NCBI GenBank assembly: GCA_964566545.1
Contig: CAZMIX010000001.1
Coordinates: 124,001-188,000, forward strand
From: JAEYFP01 sp964566545
Lineage (GTDB): Bacteria > Bacillota > Clostridia > Lachnospirales > Lachnospiraceae
Length of the DNA stretch: 64,000 nucleotides
Direction of reading: 5' to 3'
Position numbers and translations under genes: made by a program. Shown here in pieces: positions 25,608-34,421 of the stretch. Within the stretch, counting starts at the first letter, position 1; each line of letters begins with the position of its first letter. The notes under the pieces are model-generated. The model did no database searches and was not told the DNA's origin. It saw only the letters and a program-made list of their open reading frames with translations.

Positions 25608-27828
25608 TCCGTTCTCCGTCCATTTCCTGCAAACTCCCGGCAAGACCTGTAAAACGCCTTTGTTCATCTGCGTTTTCAATCATACGCCCGATCTGCTCTT
25701 CGCTCCCGATCAGTGTGACGCATTCTTTTGCGCGCGTCACACCCGTGTAAAGCAGATTCCTGTTAAACAGCATCCGCGGTCCATTTAAAAGCGGAATAAT
25801 AACCGCTGGGTATTCGCTTCCCTGCGATTTATGGATCGTTACCGCATAGGCAAGCTCAAGTTCCTCCAGTTGGGCAAATGGATATTGCACTTGACGGCTT
25901 TCCTCATATTCTACCGTCATTAGCTCCGTATAATGATTGATAGATTTAACGATCCCCATATCACCGTTAAAAATACCCAGTCCCCTATCGACCGGAATAC
26001 CGTGCCTGCTGCTGATTTCCCACTCCAACTGATAGTTGTTCTTAATCTGCATAACCTTATCGCCTTCACGAAAAGTCATATTTCCATATTCCTTTTCTTC
26101 TTTTTTATCGTCACGCGGGTTTAAATATTTTTGCAAAATTGGATTTAACGTCTCGACACCGAGCATTCCCTTGCGCATCGGCGTCAAAACCTGAATATCG
26201 TACGGCTTCGCATGGATATAGCCGGGAAGCTTCTCCCTGATGAGTACAATGATATTTTTCATGATGACGTTAACGTCGTCCCGTTTCAAGAAAAAGAAAT
26301 CCCGGCTCTTATTAGTAAGCGCAATCGGCTCCCCATTGTTGATTTTATGTGCATTCACAATGATATCACTCTGCTCCGCCTGTCGGAATATCTTTTTCAA
26401 CCGCACAACCTGAAAACAATCAGAAGCAATAACGTCCTTTAATACGGAACCGGGGCCGACAGAAGGAAGCTGATTTGTATCCCCTACGAGAATGAGCCGG
26501 GTGCCAATGGAAACTGCTTTTAAAAGTGCAGCAAACAAAGGCAGATCCACCATTGACATCTCGTCAATAATAATGACATCCGCTTCAAGCGGATTTTCCT
26601 CGTTTTTTTCGAACGAATAACCTCTGCTCTCTGATTCAGGCATTTGGCTCAGCTTCAACATCCGCTGAATTGTCGATGCCTCATACCCGGTCGTCTCCGT
26701 CATACGCTTTGCTGCCCTGCCGGTCGGCGCCGCCAGCAGAATATCAAGTCCTTCTGCCTCAAAGTATTTAATCATCATATTGATCGTCGTCGTCTTGCCG
26801 GTTCCCGGCCCTCCCGTGATGACTACAACGCCATGCTTCACCGCCTTGACAACCGCTGAAAGCTGCAGCTCTTCCAGATTAATTCCCGCATCTCTCATCA
26901 AGCGTATCAACTTTCTTTCGATCGCATCCTCACCCTCCTCGGAAACCACATTCAGATCATGCAGAAGTCTGGCACAATTTAATTCCATATAATAATAACT
27001 GCTGGCATAGACAAGGGCATCCTCATTATGCTCCCTGATCACAAGCTTTCTATCCATGGCAAGGTTAATAATCTGGTTTGAGACAGGCTCCGCAGGTACC
27101 TGCAGCAGCTCCGATGCACGTTTGATCAGCAGCTCCTTCGGAAGATAACAATGTCCCTCCGAAATAGCACCTGACAGCACATATAAAATACCGCTCCTGA
27201 TCCGGTAATCCGAATCCGTATGGATACCGACGCGTGAAGCGATCTCGTCGGCAATACGAAAGCCGACTCCGTTAATATCCTCCGCAAGCAAATACGGATT
27301 TTCACGGAGAATCGTATAGGCTTCAAATCCATATTGATGATAAATTTTCACGGCAAGCGTATTGGAAATACCATATTGCTGTAAAAATACCATGATTTTA
27401 CGCAAATCTTGTTTTTCTATGACCTGTATGGCAATTTCCCGCGCTTTCTTATCGCTGATTCCTTTTACCTCAGCCAGGCGCTCCGGTTCCTCTTCCATAA
27501 TGCGGAAGGTCTCGTCTCCAAAAGCACGCACGATTCTGGACGCCAGAGCTGCCCCGACTCCCTTAATCGCTCCCGAACCAAGGTAGCGCTCGACGGACGC
27601 CGTGTCCTCGGGCGCTTTGATTTCATAGCTTTTAACGGAAAACTGTTCTCCATAGAGGGGATGCGTAGTAAAGTCTCCCATCAGCTCCACATTTTCACCC
27701 TCGTCAGCATAGCGAAACGATCCGACACACGTAATTTCCTTTGCTCCGGAAATAAGATTCAGCACTGTATATCCGTTTTCATCATTTCTATAGACGATAT
27801 GCTCAATGTAGCCCTTTACCGTATCCAT
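25588..27828 (-). CDS. recD2: RecD2-type ATP-dependent DNA helicase
   Basis: 746 residues, SF1B 5'-3' helicase that works without RecB and RecC. N-terminal OB-like part (VKGYIEHIVYRNDENGYTVL) and helix-hairpin-helix segments (SGAIKGVGAALASRIVRAFG) are RecD2-specific. The motor carries Walker A GGPGTGKTTTINMM near residue 342, Walker B VIIIDEMSMVD, LVGDTNQLPSVGPG, and the C-terminal YAVTIHKSQGSEYPAVIIPL. RecD2 helps in mismatch and recombination repair. Its 3' end overlaps comFC by 20 bases. A terminator from the flagellar operon lies upstream at 27942-27978, and a TATAAT at about 27868 without a clear -35 may mark its promoter. Confidence 0.95.
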   Translation of the reverse strand: MDTVKGYIEHIVYRNDENGYTVLNLISGAKEITCVGSFRYADEGENVELMGDFTTHPLYGEQFSVKSYEIKAPEDTASVERYLGSGAIKGVGAALASRIVRAFGDETFRIMEEEPERLAEVKGISDKKAREIAIQVIEKQDLRKIMVFLQQYGISNTLAVKIYHQYGFEAYTILRENPYLLAEDINGVGFRIADEIASRVGIHTDSDYRIRSGILYVLSGAISEGHCYLPKELLIKRASELLQVPAEPVSNQIINLAMDRKLVIREHNEDALVYASSYYYMELNCARLLHDLNVVSEEGEDAIERKLIRLMRDAGINLEELQLSAVVKAVKHGVVVITGGPGTGKTTTINMMIKYFEAEGLDILLAAPTGRAAKRMTETTGYEASTIQRMLKLSQMPESESRGYSFEKNEENPLEADVIIIDEMSMVDLPLFAALLKAVSIGTRLILVGDTNQLPSVGPGSVLKDVIASDCFQVVRLKKIFRQAEQSDIIVNAHKINNGEPIALTNKSRDFFFLKRDDVNVIMKNIIVLIREKLPGYIHAKPYDIQVLTPMRKGMLGVETLNPILQKYLNPRDDKKEEKEYGNMTFREGDKVMQIKNNYQLEWEISSRHGIPVDRGLGIFNGDMGIVKSINHYTELMTVEYEESRQVQYPFAQLEELELAYAVTIHKSQGSEYPAVIIPLLNGPRMLFNRNLLYTGVTRAKECVTLIGSEEQIGRMIENADEQRRFTGLAGSLQEMDGERNENKAF

Positions 27829-27941
27829 ACTCCAACTCCATCTTTTATATTTACAATTTTCATTATTATATCATTTTTAACGCATGCTTCCTATAAAATA
27901 TTTGTTTTTCCGAAAAGCCGCCCTTTTATACCTAAAAAAAT

Positions 27942-27978
27942 AACGCTATAACCCATATCAATATCAGATTATAGCGTT
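27942..27978 (-). terminator. Terminator of the mbl-flagellar rod operon
   Basis: AACGCTATAA (27942-27951) pairs with TTATAGCGTT (27969-27978). Read on the minus strand it is followed by a run of T (complement of the A run at 27934-27940). It lies about 40 bases after the flgJ-like stop. Confidence 0.85.
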
Positions 27979-28019
27979 TCTGCTCTACATGTCACCTGAA
28001 CTTATTTTTCTCTTCTCCG

Positions 28020-28361
28020 TCATTCGTAATTTCGTTTCATCTGCTCATATAACATTTGAGCCAGTCCATTTTCCTGCTGCGACGAAGCACTTTTTGCATA
28101 TTCCGTCATAAGGTTTCCCTCGTAATAATCAAGCAGTGTCTTATTCGCTCCTTCGCTCTCCTCTGCCGGCACGATGCTCTCCTTCATGTTCTTAAACACC
28201 TGCTCAATGAAATATGCCTCAAATTCTTTGCAGACACCCATCAACTCTTCATCGGTTGCATTGGATAAATCAGATTTCAGCGTTTTTTCTACGCTGCTCG
28301 TCGTAGAGGAGGTCTGTCCCGTCGAACCTATATGATTATTATAAATTGAACTGATATCCAT
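28020..28361 (-). CDS. Flagellar rod-binding protein (FlgJ N-terminal domain only)
   Basis: 113 residues. Matches the rod-binding domain of FlgJ: VCKEFEAYFIEQVFKNMKES near residue 46, then LLDYYEGNLMTEYAKSAS and a C-terminal LAQMLYEQMKRNY. The peptidoglycan hydrolase half of proteobacterial FlgJ is missing, as is usual in Bacillota. It should act outside the membrane, capping or scaffolding the flagellar rod. Ribosome binding site GGAGG lies in the ten-base gap after the flgG-like gene, so the two are in one operon, and a terminator follows. Confidence 0.88.
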   Translation of the reverse strand: MDISSIYNNHIGSTGQTSSTTSSVEKTLKSDLSNATDEELMGVCKEFEAYFIEQVFKNMKESIVPAEESEGANKTLLDYYEGNLMTEYAKSASSQQENGLAQMLYEQMKRNYE

Positions 28362-28370
28362 TCAAGCCTC

Positions 28371-29192
28371 CTATCTGCGAAGCTCATTTGCTTCCTGCAT
28401 CATTGTATCCGCAGCCTGAATTGCCTTGGAATTCATCTCATACGCACGCTGCGCAATAATCAAATTAACCATTTCATCCGCTACCTGTACATTGGAATTT
28501 TCCAGATAGCCTTGACGAATCTCGCTTTTTTTCAAGTTTGCGTCTGTTTCCTCATTCAGCGCCGCACCCGACGCCTCCGTTATCCCATATAAGGTATCGC
28601 CCATCTTCTCAAGTCCCGAAGCATTCTGAAACTGATAAACACCGATCTTCATACCGGCAACCATCTGCAGATTATTATCCGCGTCAGGGTACCAAAGCTG
28701 TCCCTCCGTATCCACCACTACCTTGCTCGAAATATAATTTGCAGGAATTGTGATTGGATTCCCCGCCGTATTTAAAACGGGAAGTCCATCGGTGTTGGAC
28801 AATGTCATCTGCCCGTTGTCGCCGACTGAAAAGAGAAAATTACCATTTCTTGTATAATAGGTCTCTCCGTCCTCTCCGCTCACCGCGAAAAATCCGCTGC
28901 CATTGATCGCAAATGCCGTATCGTTTTCGGAAGCAATCAAAGAACCCTGTTTAAATTGAGAGGTGATCGCCGCGTTGCGCACACCGAGTCCGACCTGTGC
29001 ACCAACCGGTTTGTTTTCGCCATTGGCAGTCGTTGTTCTCGTTTGAATCGTCTGATAAAGCAGAGACTTGAACTCATTTGTCTCTGTCTTATAAGCAGTC
29101 GTATTAACGTTTGCAAGATTATTTGCGATCGTATCCACATTGTTCTGTTGTCCGATCATACCTGATGCCGCTGTCCATAACGCTCTTACCAT
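28371..29192 (-). CDS. flhP: Flagellar basal-body rod protein, FlgG/FlhP type
   Basis: 273 residues. Starts MVRALWTAASGMIGQQNNVD with IANNLANVNTTAYKTE, the N-terminal Flg_bb_rod motif. The middle part has FAINGSGFFAVSGEDGETYY and the C-terminus LENSNVQVADEMVNLIIAQR, then YEMNSKAIQAADTMMQ, the Flg_bbr_C motif that packs into the rod. Length suits FlgG or the Bacillus FlhP protein. Order mbl, flhO, flhP in B. subtilis matches this cluster. Whether it is the distal rod FlgG itself or a second paralogue cannot be decided without the main fla operon. Confidence 0.92.
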   Translation of the reverse strand: MVRALWTAASGMIGQQNNVDTIANNLANVNTTAYKTETNEFKSLLYQTIQTRTTTANGENKPVGAQVGLGVRNAAITSQFKQGSLIASENDTAFAINGSGFFAVSGEDGETYYTRNGNFLFSVGDNGQMTLSNTDGLPVLNTAGNPITIPANYISSKVVVDTEGQLWYPDADNNLQMVAGMKIGVYQFQNASGLEKMGDTLYGITEASGAALNEETDANLKKSEIRQGYLENSNVQVADEMVNLIIAQRAYEMNSKAIQAADTMMQEANELRR

Positions 29193-29265
29193 AAAATCCT
29201 CCCTTTACATACGCCCGTCAGTTGCTATGCCACATTTAAAATACATCTGGACTGCAACACGGCTC

Positions 29266-30045
29266 TTATACCTTGCCCACATTATTGACGGCCGTACCAA
29301 GTGTCTCATCAAATGCCTGTATCATCTTCTGGTTCGTCTCATACGCCCTGGTAAAATTAATTAAATCCACCATCTCCTGCACAACCTGCACGTTGGAGCT
29401 TTCAAGATATCCCGAATAGACAGCCGCATTAGCCGGCTGCTCCTGTGCGCCCTCGACAGTCTGGTAATAATTCTCTCCATATTTTTCAAGATAATCATAA
29501 TCTTCAAAATCTGTGATCTGAATCTGTCCGACAACATCATCTCCCTGACGAATAGTACCCATCCGGTCTACGCTGAAACTCTGCAACGGATCCAACTCGA
29601 TATGATCACCGTTGTCATCAAGCAGAAAATCGCCGTTTTTATTGACAAGCTCGCCATTGGCATTCAGGGTAAAGGAGCCGTCGCGCGTATATTTTACGGA
29701 GACTTCACCGTCCTCACCCTTGCTCATGAACTCCACGGCAAAAAAGCCGTTCCCGGATAATGCCATATCAAATGTATTACCCGTCTCATGGATCGCTCCC
29801 TGACTGTAATCCGTATAATTTTCTCCGATTTTCACACCCATGTTCATCGTGCCAAGGCGCTTTGCCGTCCACGGCTCCGAGGTATCTTTGATTTTATAAG
29901 CAAGCACGTCCTTAAACGCTTCGGAGGTAGTGCCCTCCTTCTTAAAACCGGTCGTCGAGGAGTTTGCCATATTGTTTGACAGCACGTCAACTCTCCTCTG
30001 TTCGTTTATCATTCCTGTACTTGCGGTATATAACCCTTTTACCAT
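29266..30045 (-). CDS. flhO: Flagellar basal-body rod protein, FlgF/FlhO type
   Basis: 259 residues from the ATG at 30045 behind AGGAGG; a longer frame to 30129 runs into mbl. N-terminal MVKGLYTASTGMINEQRRVD and LSNNMANSSTTGFKKE, middle FDMALSGNGFFAVEF and TRDGSFTLNANGELVNKNGD, C-terminal SGYLESSNVQVVQEMVDLIN with ETNQKMIQAFDETLG. These are the FlgF/FlgG family landmarks. It follows mbl by 43 bases and precedes the FlgG-type gene by about 70. Exported through the flagellar type III system, so no signal peptide is expected or seen. Confidence 0.92.
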   Translation of the reverse strand: MVKGLYTASTGMINEQRRVDVLSNNMANSSTTGFKKEGTTSEAFKDVLAYKIKDTSEPWTAKRLGTMNMGVKIGENYTDYSQGAIHETGNTFDMALSGNGFFAVEFMSKGEDGEVSVKYTRDGSFTLNANGELVNKNGDFLLDDNGDHIELDPLQSFSVDRMGTIRQGDDVVGQIQITDFEDYDYLEKYGENYYQTVEGAQEQPANAAVYSGYLESSNVQVVQEMVDLINFTRAYETNQKMIQAFDETLGTAVNNVGKV

Positions 30046-30088
30046 GCGTATCCTCCTCGCAGTATCCAAGAGCGGTCTGTATCCGGCT

Positions 30089-31087
30089 CTATTCCAGCCC
30101 GTCCGAATATCCGGCCAAAAACTCGACAAACTTACCTGTGCCGATTGCCACTGCCGTCATCGGATCCTCAGCCGTCATTGTATTGATCCCTGTTTTGTAT
30201 GCGATCAAATCCTCAAGGCCGCGCAGAAGACTGCCGCCGCCCGTCAAAACGATTCCTCTGTCTGCGATATCCGCCGCAAGCTCGGGAGGCGTCCTCTCCA
30301 GCACACTGTGAATCGCTTCGACAATTTGGGAAGTAGTCTCACGAAGCGCCTCCTCCGTCTCCTCCGAAGAAACCTTTACAGTTCTCGGAAGACCGGTAAC
30401 AAGATTACGTCCGCGCACCTCCAGATAATCTACCTCGGGTCTTTTAAATGCGGCACCGATTTTAATTTTCAAGTCCTCAGCCGTCCGCTCGCCAATCAAA
30501 AGATTATGCTTCTTCCTCATGTATCTGACGATTGCCTCATCAAAATCATCTCCGGCAATCTTGATGGATGTACTCACAACGGTGCCGCCTAAAGAAATAA
30601 CTGCGATATCCGTCGTACCGCCCCCGATATCCACAATCATGTTGCCACACGGCTTGCTGATATCGATGCCCGCGCCAATTGCGGCAGCAATCGGCTCCTC
30701 TATGATAGTAACCTCTCTGGCTCCCGCCTGGTAGGTCGCATCCTCAACCGCCTTTTTTTCCACCTCTGTGACGCCGCTCGGCACACAGACGCTGATACGC
30801 GGTTTCCTAAAGCTCTTCTTTCCGATCGCCTTCTGAATGAAATACTTTAACATCTTTTCGGTAACGGTATAATCTGAAATAACGCCTTGACGCAGCGGCC
30901 TGACCGCCACGATATTCCCCGGCGTACGTCCAAGCATCAACCTTGCATCCTCGCCAATCGCCTTGATCTTATTTGTGTCCCTGTCAAACGCGACAACGGA
31001 AGGCTCCTTTAGCACAACGCCTTTCCCACGTATATAAACAAGAATACTCGCCGTACCGAGGTCGATTCCTATATCGGTATAAACCAT
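30089..31087 (-). CDS. mbl: MreB-like cell-shape protein Mbl
   Basis: 332 residues. Actin-like ATPase that polymerises under the membrane and guides side-wall peptidoglycan synthesis. Phosphate-1 motif GIDLGTASILVYIRGKGVVL at the N-terminus, phosphate-2 MIVDIGGGTTDIAVISLGG near residue 160, and adenosine motif IVLTGGGSLLRGLEDLI near 285. Assignment to Mbl rather than MreB rests on the flagellar flhO-flhP neighbours, as in B. subtilis, and the absence of mreCD. Start: the second ATG (31087), nine bases after AGGGG; one two codons upstream also fits. A promoter sits 80 bases upstream. Confidence 0.93.
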   Translation of the reverse strand: MVYTDIGIDLGTASILVYIRGKGVVLKEPSVVAFDRDTNKIKAIGEDARLMLGRTPGNIVAVRPLRQGVISDYTVTEKMLKYFIQKAIGKKSFRKPRISVCVPSGVTEVEKKAVEDATYQAGAREVTIIEEPIAAAIGAGIDISKPCGNMIVDIGGGTTDIAVISLGGTVVSTSIKIAGDDFDEAIVRYMRKKHNLLIGERTAEDLKIKIGAAFKRPEVDYLEVRGRNLVTGLPRTVKVSSEETEEALRETTSQIVEAIHSVLERTPPELAADIADRGIVLTGGGSLLRGLEDLIAYKTGINTMTAEDPMTAVAIGTGKFVEFLAGYSDGLE

Positions 31088-31167
31088 AATCATATTCCCC
31101 TTTCGAATGGTTCTATAGTTACATTTTTACCATAAAATTCATATCATAAACACAAACATACGATTAT

Positions 31168-31196
31168 AGTATACCGCAAAGCTATTCTATTTTCAA
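31168..31196 (-). promoter_or_regulatory. Sigma-A promoter of mbl
   Basis: Minus strand: -35 TTGAAA (31191-31196), 17-base spacer, -10 TATACT (31168-31173). An overlapping TATAAT five bases on has no good -35. The 484 bases 31088-31571 hold this promoter, a terminator, the scaffold gap and its flanking duplicates. Confidence 0.75.
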
Positions 31197-31290
31197 AGGT
31201 TTTATATAATTTTCATAAATAACCGCATCAGCCCATTTTCCAACAGAAAGCACAAGGGATTTTCCTGTCGTTTCATAGTAAAAGAGGCAC

Positions 31291-31326
31291 AAAAAAGAGG
31301 GCGGTTCCGTCCTTTTCTCATGCCTC
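31291..31326 (-). terminator. Terminator downstream of uvrA
   Basis: On the minus strand AGGACGG pairs with CCGCCCT (plus-strand positions 31307-31313 and 31298-31304), then six T (A run at 31291-31296). An outer GAGGCA/TGCCTC pair (31284-31289, 31321-31326) extends the stem. The scaffold gap lies between it and the uvrA stop. Confidence 0.75.
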
Positions 31327-31355
31327 CATGCATTATTATGAAAATCAATTTTCAA

Positions 31356-31565
31356 ATTCTTATTCTTATTCTTATAATGTATATCGGATATAATTTAAAA
31401 TACTTTAGCCNNNNNNNNNNNNNNNNNNNNNNNNNNNNNNNNNNNNNNNNNNNNNNNNNNNNNNNNNNNNNNNNNNNNNNNNNNNNNNNNNNNNNNNNNN
31501 NNNNNNNNNNATTCTTATTCTTATTCTTATAATGTATATCGGATATAATTTAAAATACTTTAGCC
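31356..31565. repeat. Identical 55-base sequence on both sides of an N gap
   Basis: 31356-31410 and 31511-31565 are the same 55 bases (beginning ATTCTTATTCTTATTCTTAT, ending ACTTTAGCC), separated by exactly 100 N. Contig ends that share one k-mer and were joined with a fixed spacer give this picture, so the duplication is probably not biological. Confidence 0.9.
31411..31510. other. Assembly gap (100 N)
   Basis: Exactly 100 N, a conventional length for a gap of unknown size. It falls between the uvrA stop and the terminator/promoter region of mbl, so no gene is visibly interrupted. Confidence 0.99.
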
Positions 31566-31571
31566 GCTATT

Positions 31572-34421
31572 TTATTTTTTTAGCTTCTCCAACATTTTAT
31601 TGATATAGTAACCGGTATAGGACGCTTTATTTTTTGCGACCTGCTCCGGCGTTCCCTGCGCAATCACCATACCGCCGCCGTCGCCGCCCTCCGGTCCCAT
31701 GTCAATAATATAATCCGCTGTTTTGATCACATCCAGATTATGCTCAATCACGACTACAGTATTACCGCCCCCCGCAAGCTTATGGAGAATTTCCACAAGC
31801 TTATGAACATCGGCAAAATGGAGTCCCGTCGTCGGCTCATCCAATATATAAATTGTCTTGCCGGTGCTTCGCCTGCTTAACTCCGTCGCCAGCTTAATGC
31901 GCTGCGCCTCTCCGCCGGACAGCGTTGTGGACGGCTGTCCCAGCTTGATATACGACAGTCCGACATCATAGAGTGTCTCGATCTTTCTCCGGATTGAAGG
32001 CACATTTTCGAAATAATCCAATGCCTCCCCGACCGTCATATCCAGCACATCATAAATATTCTTTCCTTTGTAGCGCACCTCAAGCGTCTCACGGTTGTAG
32101 CGTTTACCGCCGCAGACCTCACATGGCACATAAACATCCGGAAGAAAATGCATCTCAATCTTGATAATTCCGTCTCCGCTGCACGCCTCACAGCGTCCAC
32201 CCTTTACATTGAAGCTGAAACGCCCCTTTTTATAGCCGCGCTCCTTAGCATCTGCCGTAGCAGCAAACAAATCACGGATCTGGTCAAATACGCCCGTATA
32301 GGTGGCCGGATTGGAACGGGGTGTTCGACCAATCGGAGATTGGTCAATTGCAATGACCTTGTCAAGCTGTTCGGCTCCGATAATCGCTTCGTGCTTCCCC
32401 GAAAGCGTCCTCGCACGATTCAAAACCCGCGCAAGCTTCTTATATAAAATCTCATTAATCAGAGAACTTTTTCCCGAGCCGGAAACACCTGTCACACATG
32501 TTAGCACACCAAGCGGTATCTTCACATCGACATTTTTCAGATTATTTTCCGCAGCGCCCTTAATCTCCAAAAAGCCCTGAGGTTTTCTGCGTTTTTTCGG
32601 AATCGGGATGTAAAGCTCTCCGCTCAAATATTTGCCGGTAATTGAATTTTTATTTTTCATGATCTCTTCGGCCGTTCCGGCAGCAATGATTTCTCCGCCG
32701 TGCTCTCCCGCACCCGGTCCAATATCCACCAAATAATCTGCCGCAAGCATTGTGTCCTCATCATGCTCCACGACGATAAGTGAATTTCCCAAGTCACGCA
32801 GTTCCTTTAATGCGTTCAGCAGCTTATCGTTGTCCCTCTGATGAAGACCGATACTCGGCTCATCCAGTATATAGGCAACACCGACGAGTCCCGAGCCAAT
32901 CTGTGTCGCAAGACGGATACGTTGTGCTTCGCCTCCCGACAACGAACCGGTCGCACGGGCGAGCGTCAAGTATTCCAGACCCACTTGAATGAGAAAGCGC
33001 AGACGTGCCTTTATTTCCTTCAGTATTTGCTGTCCGATCAGCTCCTGCTGCTTTGTCAGCTCCAGCTCTTGCATAAATATAATCAGATTTTTGACAGACA
33101 ACGCAGTTAGTTCGAAAATATTCTTATCGCCCACCGTAACTGCAAGCGCGCCCTTTCTTAGGCGCATTCCACCGCATTCCTTACAAGGCGTTATCCGCAT
33201 GAATGTCTCATACTCCTGTCTCATGACATCAGAGGAGACTTCACGGTAACGGCGCTCCACATTTTTGATCAGCCCTTCAAAAGCAACATCATAAATACCC
33301 TCTCCGCGCATCCCTTTGTAATGTACTTTGACCTCCCGACCGTTCGTGCCGTAGGTCAGCATATCCTGAATATCCTTCGAAAGCTTTTCATAAGGCGTAT
33401 TCAAATCAAAATGGTACTCTTTTGTGAGTGCCTTTAATATCGCGTATGTGAAACTGGACGGATCCGTGCAGGACTGCCAGCCCATAGCTGCAATCGCGCC
33501 CTCCGCAATGCTTAAAGACTTGTCCGGTATCATCAAGTCCTCATCAAATTCCATTTTATAGCCGAGTCCGGCGCAAACAGGGCAGGCACCGAACGGATTG
33601 TTGAACGAAAAGCTGCGCGGCTCAATTTCATCGATGCTGATATTACAGTCCGGGCAGGAAAAACTCTGCGAAAATGTCATCTGTCCGCCGCCGATCACAT
33701 CCACAAAAACAAGTCCGCCGGACAACTCCAACACGCTTTCCAGCGAGTCGGTCAAACGCTTTTCGATGCCTTCCTTTACAACAAGCCTGTCCACAATAAT
33801 TTCGATATTATGCTTGATATTTTTATCGAGCTTGATGTCCTCGGAAAGCTCATAGAGGTTTCCATCCACGCGTACGCGCACATAACCGCTTCTCTTCGCG
33901 CGATCCAGTACTTTCGCATGCTCGCCCTTTCGCCCTCTGACAACCGGAGCCAGCAATTGAAGCTTTGTCCCCTCTGACAGCTTTAAAATGGCATCCACCA
34001 TCTGATCCACCGACTGTTTTTTGATTTCCTTGCCGCATTCCGGGCAATGCGGAACTCCGATCCTGGCATACAGCAAACGGAAATAATCATAGATTTCTGT
34101 CACGGTTCCGACCGTGGAACGGGGGTTGCGATTCGTTGATTTCTGATCAATCGAAATGGCAGGGGGAAGTCCCTCGATACTCTCAATTTCCGGCTTTTCC
34201 ATCTGACCCAGAAACTGCCTTGCATAAGAAGATAAAGACTCCATATAACGTCTTTGTCCCTCCGCATAAATTGTATCAAACGCAAGCGAAGATTTGCCGG
34301 AGCCGCTAAGTCCGGTCAAGACAACAAGCTCATTACGCGGGATATCAATTGTCACATTTTTTAGATTGTGTTCACTTGCCCCTCTGATTCTGATATATTT
34401 TTTTTCATCCTTACTGTCCAT
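31572..34421 (-). CDS. uvrA: Excinuclease ABC subunit A
   Basis: 949 residues. Damage-recognition ATPase of nucleotide excision repair; a dimer loads UvrB on the lesion. Two ABC modules: Walker A GLSGSGKSSLAFDTIYAEGQ near residue 36 and GVSGSGKSSLINEILYK near 645. Signatures are GSLSGGEAQRIRLATQI and TTLSGGEAQRIKLATEL, with YILDEPSIGLHQRD and YILDEPTTGLHFAD. Three Cys pairs are present, including CPECGKEI and the CEAC/CEVC zinc finger at the second module. Length is standard. Unusually, three polysaccharide genes separate it from uvrB. Its start overlaps the AlgX-like gene by 11 bases. Confidence 0.98.
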   Translation of the reverse strand: MDSKDEKKYIRIRGASEHNLKNVTIDIPRNELVVLTGLSGSGKSSLAFDTIYAEGQRRYMESLSSYARQFLGQMEKPEIESIEGLPPAISIDQKSTNRNPRSTVGTVTEIYDYFRLLYARIGVPHCPECGKEIKKQSVDQMVDAILKLSEGTKLQLLAPVVRGRKGEHAKVLDRAKRSGYVRVRVDGNLYELSEDIKLDKNIKHNIEIIVDRLVVKEGIEKRLTDSLESVLELSGGLVFVDVIGGGQMTFSQSFSCPDCNISIDEIEPRSFSFNNPFGACPVCAGLGYKMEFDEDLMIPDKSLSIAEGAIAAMGWQSCTDPSSFTYAILKALTKEYHFDLNTPYEKLSKDIQDMLTYGTNGREVKVHYKGMRGEGIYDVAFEGLIKNVERRYREVSSDVMRQEYETFMRITPCKECGGMRLRKGALAVTVGDKNIFELTALSVKNLIIFMQELELTKQQELIGQQILKEIKARLRFLIQVGLEYLTLARATGSLSGGEAQRIRLATQIGSGLVGVAYILDEPSIGLHQRDNDKLLNALKELRDLGNSLIVVEHDEDTMLAADYLVDIGPGAGEHGGEIIAAGTAEEIMKNKNSITGKYLSGELYIPIPKKRRKPQGFLEIKGAAENNLKNVDVKIPLGVLTCVTGVSGSGKSSLINEILYKKLARVLNRARTLSGKHEAIIGAEQLDKVIAIDQSPIGRTPRSNPATYTGVFDQIRDLFAATADAKERGYKKGRFSFNVKGGRCEACSGDGIIKIEMHFLPDVYVPCEVCGGKRYNRETLEVRYKGKNIYDVLDMTVGEALDYFENVPSIRRKIETLYDVGLSYIKLGQPSTTLSGGEAQRIKLATELSRRSTGKTIYILDEPTTGLHFADVHKLVEILHKLAGGGNTVVVIEHNLDVIKTADYIIDMGPEGGDGGGMVIAQGTPEQVAKNKASYTGYYINKMLEKLKK

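Noticed and set aside
31356..31565. A true tandem duplication around the first gap
   Set aside because: The exact 55-base match plus a 100-N spacer is better explained as contig-end overlap.
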